DNA from: Pseudoduganella flava
GTDB lineage: Bacteria; Pseudomonadota; Gammaproteobacteria; Burkholderiales; Burkholderiaceae_D
DNA: 64,000 nucleotides
Reading direction: 5' to 3'
Assembly (NCBI RefSeq): GCF_007830495.1
Contig: NZ_VLKW01000006.1
Coordinates: forward strand, 182,095 to 246,094
This document shows, one piece after another, positions 36,624 through 45,875 of the stretch. The translations under genes were made by a program, and so were the position numbers. The stretch's first letter is position 1; each line of letters begins with the position of its first letter. The notes below the pieces were generated by a model. It worked only from the letters and a program-made list of their open reading frames with translations, did not search any database and was not told where the DNA came from.

Positions 36624-36662
36624 AGTTCGTGTCACTGGTGCCTGGCACCAGTGACACGAACT
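36624..36662. repeat. GTGTC-type perfect hairpin between convergent genes
   Basis: AGTTCGTGTCACTGGTGCC and its exact complement flank a single T, a 39-base almost perfect palindrome with core GGTGCCTGGCACC. It separates the small membrane protein gene from minE. It has no T tail, so it belongs with the repeat family rather than with ordinary terminators. Confidence 0.85.
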
Positions 36663-36672
36663 CATCCATACA

Positions 36673-36924
36673 TCACGCGTCCGGCAGCACCACGTTCACG
36701 TCCAGCACCTCCAGGTTGCCCTGGCGGTCCAGCGAGATCTTGATGTCGTCCGCGTTCACCTTCGTGTACTTCGAGATCACCTCGATCAGTTCCTTGTGCA
36801 GCGCCGGCAGGAAGTCCGGGCCGGCGCGGCCGTTGCGTTCGCGGGCGATGATGATCTGCAAGCGCTCCTTGGCGGCATTGGCCGTCTTCGGCTTGTTCGG
36901 GAACAGGAAAGATAGCAGCGCCAT
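36673..36924 (-). CDS. minE: Cell division topological specificity factor MinE
   Basis: The 83-residue product has the anti-MinCD N-terminal segment (KERLQIIIARER, about 19-30) and the topological-specificity domain (DFLPALHKELIEVISKYTKVNADDIKISLDRQGNLEVLDVNVVLP). MinE drives MinD off the membrane and sets up pole-to-pole oscillation. Its ATG follows the minD stop directly with no gap. Confidence 0.96.
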   Translation of the reverse strand: MALLSFLFPNKPKTANAAKERLQIIIARERNGRAGPDFLPALHKELIEVISKYTKVNADDIKISLDRQGNLEVLDVNVVLPDA

Positions 36925-37740
36925 TTACTTTGCTCCAAAGATGCGCTTCAGCAGACCGGGCTTTTCGTAGTCCGTGAAGCGCAGCGGCCGGGTTTCGCCG
37001 AGGAAGCGAGCGACGACGTCCTCGTACGCTTCCGCAACGTCCGTGCCCTTGAAGTGGATCGCCGGATTGCCCTGGTTCGACGCGTGCAGCACCTGTTCCG
37101 ATTCCGGAATGATGCCGATCAGCGGGATGCGCAGGATTTCCTGCACGTCCGTGTAGGAGAGCATTTCGCCCGCTTCCACGCGCTTCGGCGAGTAGCGGGT
37201 GATCAGCAGGTGTTCCTTGACCGGTTCGCCGCCCGACTGCGCGCGGCGCGATTTCGCCTGCAGGATGCCCAGGATCCTGTCCGAATCGCGTACCGACGAC
37301 ACTTCCGGGTTCGTCACGACCACCGCGTCGTCGGCAAACGTCAGCGCCATCAGGGCGCCATGTTCGATGCCCGCCGGCGAATCGCAGACGATGTACTCGA
37401 AGCCCATCTCGATCAGGTTGGCCAGCACTTCCTCGACGCCGTCTTCCGTCAGCGCGTCCTTGTCGCGCGTCTGCGAGGCCGGCAGGATGAACAGGTTCTC
37501 GCAGTGCTTGTCCTTGATCAGCGCCTGCGACAACGAAGCTTCCTTGTGGATCACGTTGATCAGGTCGTAGACGACGCGGCGCTCGCAACCCATGATCAGG
37601 TCCAGGTTACGCAGGCCCACGTCGAAGTCGATCACCGCCGTCTTGTGGCCGCGCATCGCAAGGCCGGTGGAGAAGCTGGCGCTGGAGGTGGTTTTGCCGA
37701 CACCGCCCTTGCCGGACGTTACAACAATAATTCTTGCCAC
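36925..37740 (-). CDS. minD: Septum site-determining protein MinD
   Basis: The 271-residue ATPase has the deviant Walker A GKGGVGKTT (10-18), switch motifs DFDVGLRNLDLIMG and DSPAGIEHGALMA, and a C-terminal amphipathic membrane-targeting helix (YEKPGLLKRIFGAK). It recruits MinC to the membrane and is displaced by MinE. Middle gene of the minCDE operon. Confidence 0.97.
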   Translation of the reverse strand: MARIIVVTSGKGGVGKTTSSASFSTGLAMRGHKTAVIDFDVGLRNLDLIMGCERRVVYDLINVIHKEASLSQALIKDKHCENLFILPASQTRDKDALTEDGVEEVLANLIEMGFEYIVCDSPAGIEHGALMALTFADDAVVVTNPEVSSVRDSDRILGILQAKSRRAQSGGEPVKEHLLITRYSPKRVEAGEMLSYTDVQEILRIPLIGIIPESEQVLHASNQGNPAIHFKGTDVAEAYEDVVARFLGETRPLRFTDYEKPGLLKRIFGAK

Positions 37741-37791
37741 GGATAATCCTTTTGACTGTATGTGCTGAGTAGTGGGGCGCAGCTGTTTAGC

Positions 37792-38532
37792 TTAATTGAC
37801 AGATTGTATATCCAGTCGGTCGCCGATGAGCCTGATTTGTGCCGGCTGCCGGGCTCGCTCGGCGGGGAAGCCGTCCTCGAACGTGCGGTAGACACCGGCG
37901 ATCGACACGAGCTCGGGCGCCATCGCCAGCGCGAAGATGCGCGCGCTCGCGTCGCCCGAAGCGCCGGCCAGCGCGCGGCCGTTCAGCGTGTTGTAGACGT
38001 GGATGCTGCCGTCCGCGATGAGCTCGGCGCCGTTGTTTACCACGGCCATCACGATCAGGTCGCCGCCGCGCGCATAGATGCGCTGGCCGGCCCGCACGGG
38101 CGTGTCGATGATGATGGTGCCGGTATTGCCGGCCGCGGCGGGGACTGGAGCGGGCGCGGGCGCGGAGGCCGGGGCGGCCGCGGGTGCCGACAAGGCGGCC
38201 GGTTCTTCGCGCTTGCCCGTATCGAGCGACAGGCCGTGCGCGGCGATCTCGTCGATCATGTCGGGCCGCGCGTTGCGCACCGCGACGGGGTTCAGGCGGT
38301 ATTTCTTCAGCAGGGCGATCGTGCTGGCCCAGTCGATCCGTTCGCAGCCCGGTGCCAGGTCGCCGACATCGATGACGGCGAGGTCCCCTTCGAAGAAGTC
38401 CGGCACGCCACCGGTCATGCCCTTCAGGGCGGCATCGAGGGCGATGCCGTCGGACGTGTGCAGGATCGCGGAGACGGCGACGACGGTGGAAATCTTGATT
38501 TCGATGGGCTTCTGGAACGGGCTTTTGGACAT
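37792..38532 (-). CDS. minC: Septum site-determining protein MinC
   Basis: The 246-residue product has an N-terminal FtsZ-inhibiting domain (about 1-105), an Ala/Pro-rich linker (about 110-132) and a C-terminal beta-helix domain (TPVRAGQRIYARGGDLIVMAVVNNGAELIADGSIHVYNTLNGRALAGASGD, about 140-190) for dimerisation and MinD binding. It blocks FtsZ ring formation away from midcell. First gene of minCDE; the gap to minD is 51 bases. Confidence 0.95.
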   Translation of the reverse strand: MSKSPFQKPIEIKISTVVAVSAILHTSDGIALDAALKGMTGGVPDFFEGDLAVIDVGDLAPGCERIDWASTIALLKKYRLNPVAVRNARPDMIDEIAAHGLSLDTGKREEPAALSAPAAAPASAPAPAPVPAAAGNTGTIIIDTPVRAGQRIYARGGDLIVMAVVNNGAELIADGSIHVYNTLNGRALAGASGDASARIFALAMAPELVSIAGVYRTFEDGFPAERARQPAQIRLIGDRLDIQSVN

Positions 38533-38627
38533 GGACGACAGTAAAAGATTCGGGCTAGCCCGGGCCCGAGCATTTTACTGTCAAAAATCAATTATTGGGA
38601 GGCATTTTCAATTGCCGAACCCTGCAT

Positions 38628-40937
38628 TCATGCGCCCTCCAGCCCATGTTCTACACGCAGTGTGCGGGCCGCATCGACCATGTTTTTCAACGCCTGCCTG
38701 GTCTCCTCCCAACCCCGCGTCTTCAGCCCGCAATCGGGGTTGACCCACAGCTGCCGGGCCGGGATGACCGCCCGGGCGCGGCGCAGCAGCGCCAGCATCT
38801 CGTCGCGCCCCGGCACACGCGGCGCATGGATGTCGTAGACGCCCGGGCCGATGTCGTTCGGGTAGCGATAGTTGCCGAAGCCGTCCAGCAGCGCCATCGC
38901 CGAACGCGACGTCTCGATCGTGATCACGTCCGCATCCAGCGCGGCGATCTGCGGCAGGATGTCGTTGAATTCGGCGTAGCACATGTGCGTGTGGATCTGC
39001 GTGTCGGCGCGCGCCGCACCGGCCGTGATGCGGAACGCGCGCACGGCCCAGTCCAGGTAGGCGGCCCGCTGGCCCTGGCGCAGCGGCAGGCCTTCGCGCA
39101 GCGCGGGCTCGTCGATCTGCACGATCGCGATGCCGGCCTCCTGCAGGTCCGCCACCTCGTCGCGAATCGCCAGTGCGATCTGCGTGGCCGTGTCCGCACG
39201 GGGCTGGTCGTCGCGCACGAACGACCACTGCAGGATCGTCACCGGCCCCGTCAGCATGCCTTTCACGGGCAACTCTGTCAGGCTTTGCGCATGCCGGGCC
39301 CATGCCACCGTCATCGGCGCGGGCCGCGCCACGTCGCCCCAGATGATCGGCGGCTTCACGCAGCGCGAGCCATACGACTGCACCCAGCCGTTGACGGTGA
39401 ACGCGAAGCCGGCCAGCTGCTCGCCGAAGTATTCGACCATGTCGTTGCGCTCCGCCTCGCCGTGCACGAGCACATCCAGGCCCAGCGCTTCCTGCTGGCG
39501 GATCGCGTGCTCGATCTCGGCGTGCATCGCGGCCTCGTACGCTGCCGCGGCAAGCTCGCCGCGCTTGAACGCGGCGCGGGCGGTACGGATCGCCGGCGTT
39601 TGCGGGAACGAGCCGATGGTCGTCGTCGGGAACGGCGGCAGGCGCAGCCGCGCTTGCTGCAGCGTGCGGCGTTCCGCGAACGGTGCCTCGCGCCGCTCCG
39701 CCTCGGCCGTCAAACCAGCGAGCCGTGTCCGCACCGCCGCGTCGCGCACGCGCGGGCTGGTGCGCCGCGCGGCCACGGCGGCACGGGCCTGCGCCAGCGC
39801 TTGCTGCGCATCGTCCGGGGCCGTCAACGCCGTGCGCAGCAGCGCGAGCTCGTCCAGCTTCTCGTGCGCGAAGGCCAACCACGACTTCAGTTCGGCATCG
39901 AGCGCCGTCTCCGGTGCCAGGCTGTACGGCACGTGCAGCAGCGAGCACGACGTCGCCAGCCACAAATTCCCGCCGCGCTTGTCGACGACCGGCGCGAGCC
40001 GGGCCAGCGCCGCGTCGAGGTCCGTGCGCCAGATGTTGCGGCCATCGACGATCCCCACCGACAGCACCTTGTGCACGGGCAGCCAGTCCGCCACGTTGAC
40101 GAGCTCGTGCGCGGCACGCACGCCGTCCACGTGCAGGCCCGCCACCGGCAGTCGGCACGCCAGCGACAGGTTTTCCTCCAGCGGCGAGAAGTAGGTGGCC
40201 AGCAGCAGCGGCGCGCCGGCCTGGTTCAGCTGCCAGTAGGCGTTCTCGAACGCGCTGCGCCATGCTTGCGGCAAGTCGAGGCCCAGGATCGGCTCGTCGA
40301 TCTGTACCCAGGCGACGCCCTGCGCCTTCAAGCGGGCCAGCACCTGGCCATAGACGGGCAGCAGGCGGTCCAGCAACGCCAGCCGATCGGTGCCGTCCGT
40401 GCACTTGCCCAGCCACAGGAACGTCAGCGGGCCGATCAGCGTGGCCTTGACGGCATGGCCCAGCGCTTTAGCCTCGGCCACTTCGTCGAACAGCCGTTCG
40501 GAAGCGAGCGTGAACGCCGTGTCGGCCGTGAATTCGGGCACCAGGTAGTGGTAGTTCGTGTCGAACCACTTGGTCATCTCCAGCGCCGCGGCGTCATGGC
40601 CGGCACAGCCGCAGCGCTCGCCTTCGCTGCGGCCGCGGGCCAGCGTGAAGTAGCGCGCCAGTTCCGGTTCGCCGTCGAAATGAAAGCGCGCCGGTTCGCA
40701 CCCGAACATCAGGACGTGGTTGGCCACGTGGTCGTAATAGGCAAAGTCGCCGGCTGTCACGAACGACAGGCCTGCCGCGCGTTGCGCGGCCCAGTGACGT
40801 GCCCGCAGCGCGCGGCCCGTCGCCTCCAGTTCGGTAGCGGGCAGCTCGCCGCGCCAGTGGCGCTCCAGCGCCGTCTTCAGTTCGCGCCGGGCGCCGATGC
40901 GGGGAAAACCGGGGACGTGCAGTTCAATGTTTTTCAT
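38628..40937 (-). CDS. metE: Cobalamin-independent methionine synthase MetE
   Basis: The 769-residue product transfers the methyl group from 5-methyltetrahydropteroyltri-glutamate to homocysteine. It has the N-terminal [22 protein letters not shown], the central linker and the C-terminal zinc domain with [24 protein letters not shown], and the zinc ligands seen in [12 protein letters not shown] (His, Cys), ETSRSAM (Glu nearby) and [16 protein letters not shown] (Cys). Length is normal (E. coli 753). It is divergent from the LysR-type gene, which matches the metE/metR layout. No cobalamin riboswitch is visible upstream. Confidence 0.96.
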   Translation of the reverse strand: MKNIELHVPGFPRIGARRELKTALERHWRGELPATELEATGRALRARHWAAQRAAGLSFVTAGDFAYYDHVANHVLMFGCEPARFHFDGEPELARYFTLARGRSEGERCGCAGHDAAALEMTKWFDTNYHYLVPEFTADTAFTLASERLFDEVAEAKALGHAVKATLIGPLTFLWLGKCTDGTDRLALLDRLLPVYGQVLARLKAQGVAWVQIDEPILGLDLPQAWRSAFENAYWQLNQAGAPLLLATYFSPLEENLSLACRLPVAGLHVDGVRAAHELVNVADWLPVHKVLSVGIVDGRNIWRTDLDAALARLAPVVDKRGGNLWLATSCSLLHVPYSLAPETALDAELKSWLAFAHEKLDELALLRTALTAPDDAQQALAQARAAVAARRTSPRVRDAAVRTRLAGLTAEAERREAPFAERRTLQQARLRLPPFPTTTIGSFPQTPAIRTARAAFKRGELAAAAYEAAMHAEIEHAIRQQEALGLDVLVHGEAERNDMVEYFGEQLAGFAFTVNGWVQSYGSRCVKPPIIWGDVARPAPMTVAWARHAQSLTELPVKGMLTGPVTILQWSFVRDDQPRADTATQIALAIRDEVADLQEAGIAIVQIDEPALREGLPLRQGQRAAYLDWAVRAFRITAGAARADTQIHTHMCYAEFNDILPQIAALDADVITIETSRSAMALLDGFGNYRYPNDIGPGVYDIHAPRVPGRDEMLALLRRARAVIPARQLWVNPDCGLKTRGWEETRQALKNMVDAARTLRVEHGLEGA

Positions 40938-41020
40938 GTGTCATGCAATTTAAATATTGGTGCAGTAGAGTGTGCGACAATCCCTTCTATAAGCCAAACG
41001 AAAGATTTTGCGGCTCAACA

Positions 41021-41033
41021 TGAAAATCATTCA
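41021..41033. promoter_or_regulatory. MetR-type binding site in the metE-metR gap
   Basis: TGAAAATCATTCA fits the E. coli MetR consensus TGAANNTNNTTCA at all fixed positions. It lies seven bases before the ATG of the LysR-type gene and about 90 bp from metE. Confidence 0.6.
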
Positions 41034-41039
41034 TTAACC

Positions 41040-41948
41040 ATGCTGGAAATCCGCCATCTCCGCACCCTTGCCGCACTGCGCTCGGCGGGCAGCCTTGTGC
41101 GGGCCGCCCAGCTGCTCAATCTCACGCAGTCCGCGCTGTCGCACCAGATCAAATTGCTGGAGGACCGCTACGGCGGTCCCCTGTTCGAACGCAAGTCCGT
41201 ACCGATCGGCTTTACCGCCACGGGCGCCCGGCTGCTGCGCCTGGCGGACTTGCTGCTGCCCGAGATCGAGCAGGCCGAGCGCGACGTGGCCCGGCTGATG
41301 CAGGGCGACCAGGGCATGCTGCGCGTCGCGCTGGAATGCCATACCTGCTTCGACTGGCTGATGCCCGTGATGGACGAGTTCCGCAAGCGCTGGCCGGAAG
41401 TCGAGATCGATCTCGTGTCCGGCTTTCACAGCGAACCCGTCGACCTGCTGAAGAGTGGTGCCGCCGACCTCGTGATCGGTTCCAGCTACGGTCCGCAATA
41501 CGCGACGTTCCCGCTGTTCCGCTTCGAGATCCTGACCGTGATGGCGCAAAAGCACCGGCTGGCCACGCAGCGCCGCCTGGCGGCCGCCGACTTCGAAGGC
41601 GAGACGTTGATCACCTACCCCGTGCCGGAAGAGCGCATCGACCTGATCCGCGAAGTGCTGCGGCCGGCCGGCGTGCAGTTCCAGCGCCGCACGGCCGAGC
41701 TGACGGTGGCGATCCTGCAGCTCGTGGCCAGCCGCCGCGGCATCGCCGCGCTGCCGAACTGGGCAATCAAGAACTACGTCGACTACGACTATGTGATCGC
41801 GCGGCCCATCGGCGAACAGGGGCTGTGGAGCGACCTGTATGTGTCCGTGCCGGAGGCGCTGCGGCAGAAGGCGTACGTGGCGGACTTCGTGAAGGTGATC
41901 CGGGAACAGTGCGCCGCGTCGCTCGATGGGATCCGTTTGCTGTCCTGA
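41040..41948 (+). CDS. metR: LysR-type transcriptional regulator MetR
   Basis: The 302-residue product has an N-terminal HTH (LRTLAALRSAGSLVRAAQLLNLTQSALSHQIKLLEDRYG) and a LysR substrate-binding domain. The segments FERKSVPIGFTATGARLLRLA and CHTCFDWLMPVMDEFRKRWPEVEIDLVSGFH are typical of MetR, where homocysteine is the co-effector. It is divergent from metE, across a 102-bp gap with a MetR-type site. The true ATG is at 41040; the longer open frame is an artefact of the metE opposite strand. Confidence 0.93.
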   Translation: MLEIRHLRTLAALRSAGSLVRAAQLLNLTQSALSHQIKLLEDRYGGPLFERKSVPIGFTATGARLLRLADLLLPEIEQAERDVARLMQGDQGMLRVALECHTCFDWLMPVMDEFRKRWPEVEIDLVSGFHSEPVDLLKSGAADLVIGSSYGPQYATFPLFRFEILTVMAQKHRLATQRRLAAADFEGETLITYPVPEERIDLIREVLRPAGVQFQRRTAELTVAILQLVASRRGIAALPNWAIKNYVDYDYVIARPIGEQGLWSDLYVSVPEALRQKAYVADFVKVIREQCAASLDGIRLLS

Positions 41949-41960
41949 CACAGCAGTGGC

Positions 41961-41974
41961 TTGATATAGATCAA
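41961..41974. promoter_or_regulatory. FNR/ANR-type box upstream of the phasin gene
   Basis: TTGATATAGATCAA is an exact match to TTGAT-N4-ATCAA. A -10 element TAGGAT at 41997-42002 implies a start near 42009, which places the box centre at -41.5, the position for class II activation by FNR. Confidence 0.75.
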
Positions 41975-42044
41975 ACAACATCTTTCCCCTGGCACTTAGG
42001 ATGAGCTCTTTTGATCCGCCTCAATTCGGATGGAAGGAAGAGCC

Positions 42045-42401
42045 ATGTTTACGCTGCCCTCGGAACTGATGTACGTCACCCGCACTTTCTTCGACACTCA
42101 GCTAGCCGGATGCAATGCGCTGCTGCGTACGGCGTTTGAAAGCGGCGCCAGCATGCTGGACGTGAACGTGCATGCGGCCCGTGCCGAACTGGCCGCCGCC
42201 AATGCGGTCTCGAGCGAACTGCTGTTCACGCGCGGGCCGCACGACCTGGCCGCGTTGACGGCGCGCGAGTCGCAGCAGGCTGTCGAGCGAGCCCAGCGTT
42301 ACGGCCGTCACCTGGCCGGCATCGCGCATGACGTGCATGGCCGCCTCGGCGAACTCTCGAAGGACTTCGCTGGTAGCTTGCCCCGCACTTCGTTAGAATG
42401 A
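42045..42401 (+). CDS. Phasin family protein
   Basis: The 118-residue product is a short phasin-like protein: all-helical, with FFDTQLAGCNALLRTAFESGASMLDVNVHAARAELAAANAVSSELL and a second helix ending HLAGIAHDVHGRLGELSKDF. Phasins coat polyhydroxyalkanoate granules. The ATG at 42045 follows GGAAGGAAG. It precedes phaA and phaB on the same strand, so granule coat and monomer synthesis are grouped. The FNR-type promoter suggests induction under low oxygen. It is shorter than classic PhaP (about 180). Confidence 0.82.
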   Translation: MFTLPSELMYVTRTFFDTQLAGCNALLRTAFESGASMLDVNVHAARAELAAANAVSSELLFTRGPHDLAALTARESQQAVERAQRYGRHLAGIAHDVHGRLGELSKDFAGSLPRTSLE

Positions 42402-42462
42402 AATGTAGTAGCGCTTCGACAACCCCTGCTGACTTCGCACGTCAGTGAACTGGAGAAAGTAA

Positions 42463-43641
42463 ATGGATGATGTAGTCATCGTTGCCGCGGCTCGCACCGC
42501 GGTCGGCAAATTCGGCGGCAGCCTGGCCAAGATTCCTGCAGCAGACCTGGGTGCCCACGTGATCAAGGGCTTGCTGGCGCAGACCGGCATCGATCCGAAC
42601 CTGATCAGCGAAGTGATCATGGGCCAGGTGCTGACGGCCGGCGTGGGGCAGAATCCGGGTCGCCAGGCGCTGATCAAGGCGGGCTTGCCGAACGCGATCC
42701 CCGGCTACACGATCAACAAGGTGTGCGGCAGCGGACTGAAGGCCACGCATCTCGCGGCCCAGGCGATCAAGTGCGGCGATGCGGAGATCGTCATCGCCGG
42801 CGGCCAGGAAAACATGAGCGCCGCCCCGCATGTGCTGCCGGGTTCGCGCGACGGCTTCCGCATGGGCGACATCAAGATGATCGACTCGATGATCGTCGAC
42901 GGCCTGTGGGATGTCTACAACCAGTACCACATGGGCATCACGGCCGAGAACGTGGCGAAGAAGTACGAGATATCGCGCACCCAGCAGGATGAGTTCGCGC
43001 TGCAGTCGCAGCTGAAGGCGGAAGCGGCGCAGAAGGCCGGCAAGTTCAAGGACGAGATCCTGCCGCTGGAAATCCCGCAGAAGAAGGGCACGATCGTGTT
43101 CGACAGCGACGAGTACATCAAGGCCGGCTCGACGATCGAAGGCCTGCAGGGCCTGCGCCCCGCGTTCAACAAGGAAGGCAGCGTCACGGCCGGTAACGCA
43201 TCGGGCATCAACGACGGAGCCGCCGCCGTCGTGATGATGTCCGCATCGAAGGCCAAGGAACTGGGCCTGAAACCGCTGGCGCGCGTGAAGGCCTACGCGT
43301 CGTCCGGCCTCGACCCGGCCGAGATGGGCATGGGCCCCGTCAATGCAAGCAAGCTGGCGCTGAAGAAGGCTGGCTGGACGCCGCAGGACCTGGACCTGAT
43401 GGAGATTAACGAAGCGTTCGCCGCGCAGGCCTGTGCCGTCAACCAGCAGATGGGCTGGGACACCAGCAAGATCAACGTCAACGGCGGCGCGATCGCGATC
43501 GGCCACCCGATCGGCGCCTCCGGCTGCCGCATCCTCGTCACCTTGCTGCACGAGATGGTGCGCCGCGATGCGAAGAAAGGCCTGGCGTCGCTGTGCATCG
43601 GCGGCGGCATGGGCGTCGCGCTTGCCGTCGAACGCGAATAA
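42463..43641 (+). CDS. phaA: Acetyl-CoA C-acetyltransferase (beta-ketothiolase)
   Basis: The 392-residue thiolase condenses two acetyl-CoA to acetoacetyl-CoA, the first step of polyhydroxybutyrate synthesis. Catalytic residues are all present: Cys 88 in [10 protein letters not shown], His in GHPIGASG and Cys in CIGGGMG near the C-terminus; NEAFAAQ is the family motif. GGAG lies eight bases before the ATG. A terminator-like hairpin separates it from phaB. The assignment as biosynthetic PhaA rests on the phasin and phaB neighbours. Confidence 0.94.
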   Translation: MDDVVIVAAARTAVGKFGGSLAKIPAADLGAHVIKGLLAQTGIDPNLISEVIMGQVLTAGVGQNPGRQALIKAGLPNAIPGYTINKVCGSGLKATHLAAQAIKCGDAEIVIAGGQENMSAAPHVLPGSRDGFRMGDIKMIDSMIVDGLWDVYNQYHMGITAENVAKKYEISRTQQDEFALQSQLKAEAAQKAGKFKDEILPLEIPQKKGTIVFDSDEYIKAGSTIEGLQGLRPAFNKEGSVTAGNASGINDGAAAVVMMSASKAKELGLKPLARVKAYASSGLDPAEMGMGPVNASKLALKKAGWTPQDLDLMEINEAFAAQACAVNQQMGWDTSKINVNGGAIAIGHPIGASGCRILVTLLHEMVRRDAKKGLASLCIGGGMGVALAVERE

Positions 43642-43657
43642 AGAGTTTGCATGACCT

Positions 43658-43686
43658 GGGCCGCCGCAGAAGCGGCCCTTTTGTTT
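43658..43686 (+). terminator. Terminator-like hairpin between phaA and phaB
   Basis: GGGCCGC pairs with GCGGCCC across a seven-base loop and is followed by TTTTGTTT. It lies 17 bases after the phaA stop and about 30 bases before phaB, and probably ends only part of the transcripts. Confidence 0.7.
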
Positions 43687-43716
43687 GAGTACGCTAACTA
43701 GATAGAGGGGATATTT

Positions 43717-44457
43717 ATGGCACGAGTTGCATTGGTAACGGGCGGCATGGGTGGCCTCGGCGAAGCGATCTGCATCAAACTCGTCGCGCTGGGCTACAAG
43801 GTGGTAACCACGTATTCCCCTAACAACACGAAGTATCAAGGCTGGCTGGATCAGATGAAGGAGGCGGGTTACAACTTCGCCGCTTATCCCTGCGACGTGT
43901 CCGACTACGAGTCGGCCCAGGCGTGCGTGGCGGCCATCCAGAACGAGATCGGCCCAGTGGACGTGCTGGTCAATAACGCGGGCATCACGCGCGACATGAC
44001 CTTCAAGAAGATGGACAAGGTCAATTGGGATGCGGTGATCCGCACCAACCTCGACTCCGTGTTCAACATGACGAAGCCCGTGGCCGACGGCATGGTCGAG
44101 CGGGGCTGGGGCCGCATCATCAACATCTCGTCCGTCAATGGCCAGAAAGGCGCGTTCGGCCAGACCAACTATTCGGCAGCGAAGGCCGGCGTGCACGGCT
44201 TCACGAAGGCGCTGGCGCTGGAAGTGGCGAAGAAGGGCGTGACCGTCAACACGATCTCGCCGGGCTATATCGGCACGAAGATGGTCACCGAGATCCCGCA
44301 GGAAGTGCTGGACTCGAAGATCCTGCCGCAGATCCCGATGGGCCGCCTGGGCAAGCCGGACGAAGTGGCCGGCCTCGTCGCCTACCTGTCGTCCGACGAA
44401 GCAGCCTTCGTCACGGGCGCGAACATCGCCATCAACGGCGGCCAGCACATGTCGTAA
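43717..44457 (+). CDS. phaB: Acetoacetyl-CoA reductase
   Basis: The 246-residue short-chain dehydrogenase reduces acetoacetyl-CoA to (R)-3-hydroxybutyryl-CoA with NADPH. It has TGGMGGLGE (about 8-16), NNAGITRD, the catalytic Ser in INISSVNGQKG and Tyr/Lys in YSAAKAG, and the SPGYIGTKMV segment typical of PhaB. Length equals the family norm. AGAGGGG precedes the ATG. The polymerase phaC is not in the window. Confidence 0.95.
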   Translation: MARVALVTGGMGGLGEAICIKLVALGYKVVTTYSPNNTKYQGWLDQMKEAGYNFAAYPCDVSDYESAQACVAAIQNEIGPVDVLVNNAGITRDMTFKKMDKVNWDAVIRTNLDSVFNMTKPVADGMVERGWGRIINISSVNGQKGAFGQTNYSAAKAGVHGFTKALALEVAKKGVTVNTISPGYIGTKMVTEIPQEVLDSKILPQIPMGRLGKPDEVAGLVAYLSSDEAAFVTGANIAINGGQHMS

Positions 44458-44477
44458 GCGAGCCGCCGCCACCGGCA

Positions 44478-44517
44478 AAAACCGGTGTCAGACACTCAGG
44501 TGTCTGACACCGGTTTT
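44478..44517 (+). terminator. GTGTC-type hairpin terminator after phaB
   Basis: AAAACCGGTGTCAGACAC and its exact complement flank TCAG, followed by a T-rich GTTTTTGG. It combines a canonical terminator shape with the GTGTCAGACAC core found in the repeat family. Confidence 0.85.
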
Positions 44518-44558
44518 GTTTTTGGTACAGTACACAGCCAATCTTCAGGGGACTATCG

Positions 44559-45863
44559 ATGAGCATCCTGCCCGACGGCGGCCTGCAACTGGCCGCGCTC
44601 GAAGAACAACTGCTGCAGCCCGGCACGAAGGGCTTGCCGATCGCGGAACCGCTGCGTCAGCACATGATCGGCGTGCAGCGCTGGAACGTGCTCGCTGCCG
44701 ACACGAGCTTTCCCGTCGCGCTGCTGAAGACGTCCAGCCTGCTGCACAACCTCGACTGGATGCATGCGTTCTGCGCCCGTTTCAACGCGGTGCTGGCGCC
44801 GCACGGCAAGACGACGATGAGCCCCCAGCTGTTCGGCGCCCAGCTGGCCAACGGCGCCTGGGGCATCACGCTGGCGACGGCTACGCAGGTGCTGGCCGCC
44901 GCCCGCTTCGGCGTGCGTCGCGTGCTGCTGGCCAATGAGTTGGTCGCCCCGGCCGACATCCGCGCTCTGCTGTACCTGATGCAGGACGACCCGGGCTTCG
45001 AGCTGTATACGCTGGCCGATTCGGCCGACGGCGTGCGGCGCTTGTCCGATGCCGTCGTCGCCAGCGGCCTCGATCGGCCGTTGCCGCTGCTGGTCGAACT
45101 GGGAATCAACGGCAAGCGCGCCGGCTGCCGCTCGCCGGACGATGCGCTGACGCTGGCCCGCCTGATCGCCAATGCACCGGGCCTGCAACTGGCCGGCATC
45201 GAAGGCTACGAGGGCTTGCTGGTCAGCGACGACCGCGCCGCCGACATCGAGCGCGTGAACGCCTTCCTGGCCCACATCGCGCAACTGGCGCGGCAGGCCG
45301 ATGCCGAAGGCCTGTTCGGCGGGCCGCGCATCCTGCTGTCAGCGGGCGGCTCGTCGTACTTCGACCTGGTGGCGCGGGGTTTCCGCGACGTCGACGGCCT
45401 GTCGCGCCCCGTGCTCTCCGTGCTGCGCAGCGGCTGCTACCTGACCAGCGACCATGGCCACTACCTGCAGATGACGGCGGAACTGGACGAGCGCGAACAC
45501 CTTGCCGTCGGCCTGAAGCCGGCGCTCGAAGTGTGGAGCATCGTGCTGTCCCGCCCCGAGCCCACGCTGGCGATCCTGTCGATGGGCAAGCGCGATGCGT
45601 CGTACGACCTGGGGCTGCCGCATGCGCTGGTCACGCATCGTCCCGGCGACGCTGGACCGGTGGCGCTGCCGGACGGCGCGCGCATCGAGAAGATGAACGA
45701 CCAGCATGCGTACCTGCGGCTGCCGGAAGGGACGGACGTGCGCGTGGGCGACCTGGTCGGCTGTGGCATCTCGCACCCGTGCACGACGTTCGACAAGTGG
45801 CCAGTGCTGCTGCTCGTCGACGACGATTACAATGTACAGCGCGCCATCAACACGATCTTCTGA
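44559..45863 (+). CDS. D-amino-acid deaminase-like PLP enzyme (DSD1/alanine racemase N-domain)
   Basis: The 434-residue product has an alanine-racemase-like PLP barrel (about 45-290) with the cofactor lysine in APHGKTTMSP (about 86), and a C-terminal domain ending in GISHPCTTFDKWPVLLLVDD, where His and Cys match the zinc site of eukaryotic-type D-serine dehydratases. RSGCYLTSDHGHY is also typical. Members deaminate D-serine or D-threonine or cleave D-threonine; substrate here is not decided by sequence. It precedes prolyl aminopeptidase by 12 bases, so may be co-transcribed with it. Confidence 0.85.
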   Translation: MSILPDGGLQLAALEEQLLQPGTKGLPIAEPLRQHMIGVQRWNVLAADTSFPVALLKTSSLLHNLDWMHAFCARFNAVLAPHGKTTMSPQLFGAQLANGAWGITLATATQVLAAARFGVRRVLLANELVAPADIRALLYLMQDDPGFELYTLADSADGVRRLSDAVVASGLDRPLPLLVELGINGKRAGCRSPDDALTLARLIANAPGLQLAGIEGYEGLLVSDDRAADIERVNAFLAHIAQLARQADAEGLFGGPRILLSAGGSSYFDLVARGFRDVDGLSRPVLSVLRSGCYLTSDHGHYLQMTAELDEREHLAVGLKPALEVWSIVLSRPEPTLAILSMGKRDASYDLGLPHALVTHRPGDAGPVALPDGARIEKMNDQHAYLRLPEGTDVRVGDLVGCGISHPCTTFDKWPVLLLVDDDYNVQRAINTIF

Positions 45864-45875
45864 AAGACTGCCGAC

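Noticed and set aside
38595..41039. Long open frame reaching into metR from upstream on the plus strand
   Set aside because: It is antisense to metE; the MetR family N-terminus begins at 41040.
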